Source: Larix sibirica (taxonomy: Eukaryota; Streptophyta; Pinopsida; Pinales; Pinaceae). Taken from it: a DNA stretch of 11,164 nucleotides. The position numbers and the translations under genes are program-made. Positions 7,581-11,164 of the stretch are shown here, one piece after another (the stretch's first letter is position 1; each line of letters starts with the position of its first letter). A model generated the notes under the pieces. That model did not search any database and was not told the origin of the DNA. It saw nothing but the letters and a program-made list of their open reading frames with translations. The stretch is from contig NWUY0300035890.1 in assembly GCA_004151065.3 (NCBI GenBank), forward strand, positions 28,530 through 39,693, written 5' to 3'.

Positions 7581-8042
7581 TTTGACGAGAGAGAGAAAGC
7601 AGTAATTGGCGGCAGACGCAGTCAACAGTGACAAGCATCATCATATCAATGTATGCGATTTGGAGGAAAGCAGATGCAGTGGAGTAGAAATGGAAGTAGT
7701 CAATGGAAGGCAAGGAAGGTCTTAAAATCTATATTCGGCCAAAACATTGTCAACCACACCCACAAGTCCTGCAGTAGCCTGTTCGAACCAGGTTGGAAGT
7801 CCTTTATGTGGGTTAAAAACCTTTATTGTTATGGTTAAAGGAATAGTGAGTATCTGTCTGTGTCAAGGTTTTTTAAGGGTTTTAAACCGAGAACATTTCA
7901 TATTCTCCCATCTGGCAAAACCCCACTTGCCACACAATATCATTCGGCGTTTCCTCTACCCACCCATTCAAACATTCATCTCGATTCGAAGTGTGTGTTC
8001 ATGTTTCCTTACCTTGAGAGCTTGAAAAAACTAGGTTTATGC

Positions 8043-8200
8043 GTAATTTGCAATCGTGGAACACCATGTTTTTGATTATTGAACAATTTGATGCAAAAGC
8101 TACTTTTTTTGATATATAACTTGTAATTGCAATCATTGAATATCATAGTCATTGAACAATTTGATGCAAATACCATTGCTTTCGATACATGATTTGTAAT
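8043..8200 (+). repeat. Imperfect tandem repeat of about 72-80 bp
   Basis: Two adjacent units, 8043-8122 and 8123-8194, both start GTAATT(T)GCAATC and both contain ATTGAACAATTTGATGCAAA. A third start, GTAATTATGA, follows at 8195. It lies in the predicted leader intron of NUP54. Confidence 0.7.
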
Positions 8201-8372
8201 TATGAAATAATCATAACAAGAGATGACCATGTTTATTTGTTTTCTGTCTTGAACATATTTTATCACAATAAAGGTTCATGAAGATTTTCCCAGGTTTCTT
8301 AAATTATGAGATTTTTTATTCTCGTGGGTGTGTTTGTTTATTTATTTATTTGCAGGATTTTAGGACTATCAC

Positions 8373-8447
8373 ATGGTTGGAGCTCAATTCCATTTTAGAA
8401 TCTCCATCCTTTGTCAATATTTGGCTCTTTTTTCTATTCGAATATAG
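8373..8447 (+). CDS. Upstream ORF in NUP54 leader
   Basis: After the predicted leader acceptor at 8355, the first ATG (8373) opens 24 codons that end in TAG at 8445-8447, 19 bases before the NUP54 start. The peptide, starting MVGAQFHFRIS, has no known motif. Context ACATGG has G at +4 and A at -3 (ACA-ATG-like: A two and three bases before), so initiation is plausible. If the leader is spliced as predicted, this uORF would be met before the main start and could lower translation. No conservation can be judged here. Confidence 0.35.
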   Translation: MVGAQFHFRISILCQYLALFSIRI

Positions 8448-8466
8448 TTGAACTCTATCGGTAGCC

Positions 8467-9674
8467 ATGTTTGGTTCTGGTTCAAATCCTGCTTTTGGGG
8501 CAGGTTTTGGTTCTAGTTCCACTCCAGTTTTCGGTTCCAATACAGCTTCTGCTTTTGGTGCGAGCTCATCCGCACCATCCTTGTTTGGTGCTTCCACTTC
8601 TCAGTCTGGTTTTGGATTTGGTCAGTCAACGCAATCTCAAGCATTTGGGCAATCACAACCATCTCTGTTTGGACAGTCCACACCACAGCAACAAGCATCT
8701 CCTTTCACCCAAACCCCATCATTTGGGCAAACCCAAACTTCTCTTTTTGGTGGAGCTCAGTCATCTCCTTTTGGCCAGTTTCAGACTTCGGCTTTTGGTG
8801 GAGCTCAATCATCTCCTTTCGGCCAAACTCCGCAATCGACTCCTGGCTTTGGCCAATCACAGACGTCACAGTTTGGTACCCCTCAACAGCCCCTTTTCAG
8901 CAATGGCCAGTTGACAACTCAGATGGCACCAGTTGCGCCAGTGGTGACTCCTCTTCCGGACAGGGATATACAGGTTACTCTTTTGGAAGTTTGTATTTGA
9001 TTAATTTGTACATTCAGTATGTTCACCTTTTACTTGATATTGGGCTCAGCACTTGCTTTGCTTTTTCTTAAAATAATGAAATGTTGATGAAAAATCTTCT
9101 CTGGTGTAGGCAATTGTTGATGCATATAAAAGCGAGGCAGGGAATCCTAAATACGGTTTTAAGGTTGCTTCCATTACCATAATTTTTCTCCATTTTCACA
9201 ACTTTAACGAGGAAGACTGCTCAAGACTTTTACTGCACTGCATTAGGTTTTCATTGACAGCTTCTTTTCTGTAACTTGTCATCAACTGGGTACATATGAA
9301 AATAGCTTCATGGTACTACTTTATTTTTCTTAACTTTCTATTCATTTGCAGCACTTTTTGCTCAGCGTGACTGATCCATCAATGCGAATCAAGCCAGTTG
9401 GTGTATCTGATGTAAGTTATGATGAAGCTTTTAGAATCAAGATTCAAGTGTCCTGCAAACAAATTTTACATAAGCTGATTTCAGAATTCAGAAGCTCGGG
9501 TTGACTTATTGAGAAATACTTCAAACATTTGGTTCATTTTCGACCATTATATTATTTTCTCAGATAATGTGGGCAGAAGCCATGAATAAGCTGGAGGGCA
9601 TGGAGAGTGCAGACCGAGAAAGGCTGTGGCCAGAACTGGTTCAAGGTTTCAAAGATCTTTCACGTCGTTTAAAG
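8467..9674 (+). CDS. NUP54: Nucleoporin NUP54, N-terminal four coding exons
   Basis: FG nucleoporin of the central channel of the nuclear pore complex, where NUP54 joins NUP62 and NUP58 through coiled coils and its FG repeats bind transport receptors. Exons are 8467-8973, 9110-9163, 9352-9411 and 9564-9674 (169, 18, 20 and 37 codons), all in phase 0 with GT-AG introns. Residues 1-130 hold about 17 FG dipeptides in a Ser/Gln/Thr/Pro-rich context. Then come PLPDRDIQ and, after splicing, AIVDAYKSEAGNPKYGF, HFLLSVTDPSMRIKPVGVSD and IMWAEAMNKLEGM...RERLWPELVQGFKDLSRRLK, a close match to the conserved start of plant NUP54's structured region. The start at 8467 (GCCATGTTTGG) gives MFG, as in the family. 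The coiled-coil C-terminal part, roughly 130-150 residues, lies beyond the right edge. Donors of introns 1 and 2 are weak (GTTACT, GTTGCT), those of 3 and 4 perfect (GTAAGT). Confidence 0.93.
8746..8841 (+). repeat. NUP54: In-frame 48-bp tandem duplication in FG region
   Basis: Units 8746-8793 and 8794-8841 both encode FGGAQSSPFGQ followed by a variable tail (FQTSA, then TPQST). The DNA of the shared part differs at only a few positions, such as CAG/CAA and TTTGGC/TTCGGC, which suggests a recent 16-residue duplication that added two FG dipeptides. Confidence 0.75.
8974..9109 (+). other. NUP54: NUP54 intron 1
   Basis: 136 bp, CAG-GTTACT at the donor and GGTGTAG at the acceptor. Reading into it from exon 1 adds eight codons and stops at TGA 8998-9000. 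Placement is supported by the protein continuing DRDIQ to AIVDAY as in other plant NUP54. Confidence 0.88.
9164..9351 (+). other. NUP54: NUP54 intron 2
   Basis: 188 bp, AAG-GTTGCT donor and a TTCATTTGCAG acceptor. The junction joins YGFK to HFLLSV, as expected in the family. Confidence 0.88.
9412..9563 (+). other. NUP54: NUP54 intron 3
   Basis: 152 bp with a perfect GTAAGT donor and TATTTTCTCAG acceptor; joins VGVSD to IMWAEAM. Confidence 0.9.
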
Positions 9675-10327
9675 GTAAGTTTTTTCTTTCCTAATCAGAG
9701 TAGAGGACTGCCACGTTGAATAATATTTTCCTACGCTTCAGTTTTTTCAAAACTCTTTAACATCAGTCCAGAAATAAGTTGCATGCAAGCTTGAGTTTAG
9801 TGTCTCAAGGAATTTACAAGCATCTAATGCTGTGATTACTTTTCCTTCCCCACACCAGCAAGGCATGGGAACAGGCAGGTGTATGCACATGCTTGTTTGT
9901 GGCATTTTCTTCCATTATTCTTCTCTACTCTATCTTCAAATTTCACAATATCAAACGTAGAAATCTGTAGTAAACTGGTATGAAGTATTAGTAAACCATG
10001 AATTTTTAATTTGCTGTCCCCATTTTTTTTGTGAGGACAGGAAAAGTCTGTTTGCTCTTGGAATATAATAAAATAGAACAAAATACCTTGAGCAATGCCT
10101 ACAAGGCTTTGGATGTTCCATTGAAGACATATCTTGTAATAAAACTGCCCTGGCACCCTAATGCCAGAGTAACCCATACATTAGCAAGTATCCATTATGG
10201 TATTAAGGAAACATACATAACAAAAGCCCACAAGATGAGGTTGCTATTGTAGATTCCATGAATTGAGATTACATCCATTGAAGTCCTTGGTAACCCCTGA
10301 ATCTTACCTACATGGCTTTCAACCTAT

Positions 10328-10345
10328 GGTATTGGATCCAATACC
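10328..10345. repeat. Perfect 18-bp palindrome
   Basis: GGTATTGGATCCAATACC equals its own reverse complement and is not extended by the next base on each side. It sits within intron 4 in a stretch rich in GGATCC/ATGGAT words. Confidence 0.8.
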
Positions 10346-10395
10346 CCAAGTGTATCCCGTGGGATCTGTTTAAGATCAATATCCATCACGGATTT

Positions 10396-10438
10396 GTTAT
10401 GGATTCATATTTTTCATTCATATGTTATGGATCCATAT
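10396..10438 (+). repeat. Direct repeat pair, 15 bp
   Basis: GTTATGGATTCATAT (10396-10410) and GTTATGGATCCATAT (10424-10438) differ by one base and are 28 bases apart start to start. Confidence 0.65.
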
Positions 10439-11018
10439 CCAAAATGGACATGGGATAGATCCCTGTAAGGTCTGTATGGTGTTGGTGCCCCTTTTACAGT
10501 CTAAGTGCACCAACTAAAGATTGTGCTTGAAGTGCGTTATTCTGTTTCTGGATTTAAATCATGTACACTTGAAGTTACTTGCACTTACAGTGTCTTTGTG
10601 CAAGACCTTTCTCTGCATATTCTGAGTGCACTGAATAACTGATTTTGTATTTTTGTCAACCGAATGGCGAATGAACTAAGTGTAAATATGATGAGATTGG
10701 TCGTGATTCATTTAAGTGGTTTGCTTAGCACTCTTAGCTTTTAGTATTTTTATCCCTTTGGGAATTCTTTAGATGCCATGATACGTTGCTGGACTGGATG
10801 ATTATTCACGCAGACAATAGTGTAGTGGATCACTTTGGAATGCTAATGGGATGGGTTGTGTTTGTGGTTCCCTTTCAAGTCTATGCTTATGGTGTGGTAA
10901 TTGTGAAATGTGCTTGCTCTCATTTGATGGAATATGTCGATGAGCATTTGCCATTGTATTTGATGGAATTTAGAATATATATAAATCTATAAATTAAAAT
11001 AAAATTCTGTGAGACATG

Positions 11019-11032
11019 TATATATATATATA
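11019..11032. repeat. (TA)7 microsatellite
   Basis: Seven uninterrupted TA units in intron 4; a likely length-variable marker and nothing more. Confidence 0.85.
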
Positions 11033-11164
11033 GCCGTAGAGTAAGAATTCAGATAGTTATGTTTAAAACCTCAACATTCACCACCTTCAGGACCTGCAAA
11101 AATTGTGTGAAGAAACTGAAAGCTGTTTATCTCCATGGACCTACTTAAATTACATGAAATGTTG

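Larger units (their letters stand above)
7605..8466 (+). other. NUP54: NUP54 5' leader with a probable leader intron
   Basis: The stretch between the TATA box and the start codon is about 860 bases, with several ATGs that start short frames, so an intron is likely. A strong acceptor, a T-rich tract ending TTTATTTGCAG at 8355, would start the second leader exon at 8356. The donor cannot be fixed: candidates are AAG-GTCTTA (cut before 7719), CAG-GTTGGA (before 7792), AAG-GTTTTT (before about 7868) and TAG-GTTTAT (before 8035). The intron contains a tandem repeat at 8043-8200. Confidence 0.5.
9675..11164 (+). other. NUP54: NUP54 intron 4, running off the right edge
   Basis: A GTAAGT donor follows RRLK. 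The next expected exon, starting near LQDEV in plant NUP54, is not found in the remaining 1490 bases, so the intron is at least that long. It is AT-rich. It holds an 18-bp palindrome (10328-10345), a pair of 15-bp repeats (10396-10438) and a TA run (11019-11032). No mobile-element protein or other gene was recognised. Confidence 0.8.

Noticed and set aside
7653-8075. Overlapping short plus-strand frames upstream of NUP54
   Set aside because: They overlap one another, have no known motifs and lie in the leader or leader intron.
8471-8914. 147-codon plus frame and minus frames over 8346-8698
   Set aside because: These are shadows of the repetitive NUP54 FG exon in other frames; Leu/Pro/His- or Glu/Lys-rich composition follows from FG codons.
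10786-10992. 68-codon frame, Val-rich and hydrophobic
   Set aside because: It is short, inside intron 4 and matches nothing; AT-rich intron DNA often gives such frames.
11091-11164. Possible next NUP54 exon after an AG at about 11089-11090
   Set aside because: Translation (DLQKLCEETES) lacks the conserved LQDEV region of NUP54; the acceptor is weak and the frame is not confirmed.
1-11164. CRISPR array, rRNA, tRNA or bacterial operon
   Set aside because: No regularly spaced identical repeats and no tRNA or rRNA pattern were seen; the coding style and introns are eukaryotic. The tRNA-like word at 5108-5119 is only a primer site complement.

Overview
This window looks like plant nuclear DNA, most likely from a large, repeat-rich genome; a gymnosperm is my best guess, but that is inference. 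The reasons are plant-type LINE reverse-transcriptase and RNase H remains, an LTR retrotransposon with a plant initiator-Met primer site, a spliced gene matching plant nucleoporin NUP54, and GT-AG introns. About two thirds of the window is decayed mobile elements; the only gene I trust is NUP54 at the right end.

Layout. (1) 1-2062, plus strand: LINE remains in scrambled order. An RT palm/thumb piece (2-345) is followed by the C-terminal half of the endonuclease (348-748), the endonuclease-to-RT linker (749-1248), the C-terminal part of RNase H (1250-1494) and a 3' tail ending in A8. The only ambiguous bases in the window (N at 346-347 and 1249) lie exactly on the two illegitimate joints. (2) 2063-2246: short AT-rich stretch with nothing recognised. 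(3) 2247-5508, minus strand: a complete but old LTR retrotransposon with two 388/389-bp LTRs (TGTTGG...CCAACA), an initiator-Met-type primer binding site, a polypurine tract and a near-perfect 5-bp target duplication. I see no gag, integrase, RT or protease. It carries a broken reading frame for a coiled-coil protein with a G-patch-like segment. (4) About 5570-7320, minus strand: a second, different LINE fragment (RT end, zinc-binding RT-associated region, RNase H, 3' tail), full of stops and frameshifts. (5) 7321-7560: nothing firm. (6) From about 7573: the NUP54 gene on the plus strand, with a TATA box, a 5' leader with an intron, a start at 8467, and four coding exons (8467-8973, 9110-9163, 9352-9411, 9564-9674; 244 codons). 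The fourth intron runs from 9675 past the right edge, so the C-terminal part of the protein is outside the window.

The NUP54 product would be an FG nucleoporin of the NUP62-NUP58-NUP54 central-channel complex. The mobile elements are not functionally linked to it; the second LINE lies in antisense orientation a few hundred bases upstream of its promoter. The two most interesting points are the non-autonomous LTR element with a coiled-coil/G-patch reading frame and the N-marked scrambled LINE, which may be an assembly artefact.
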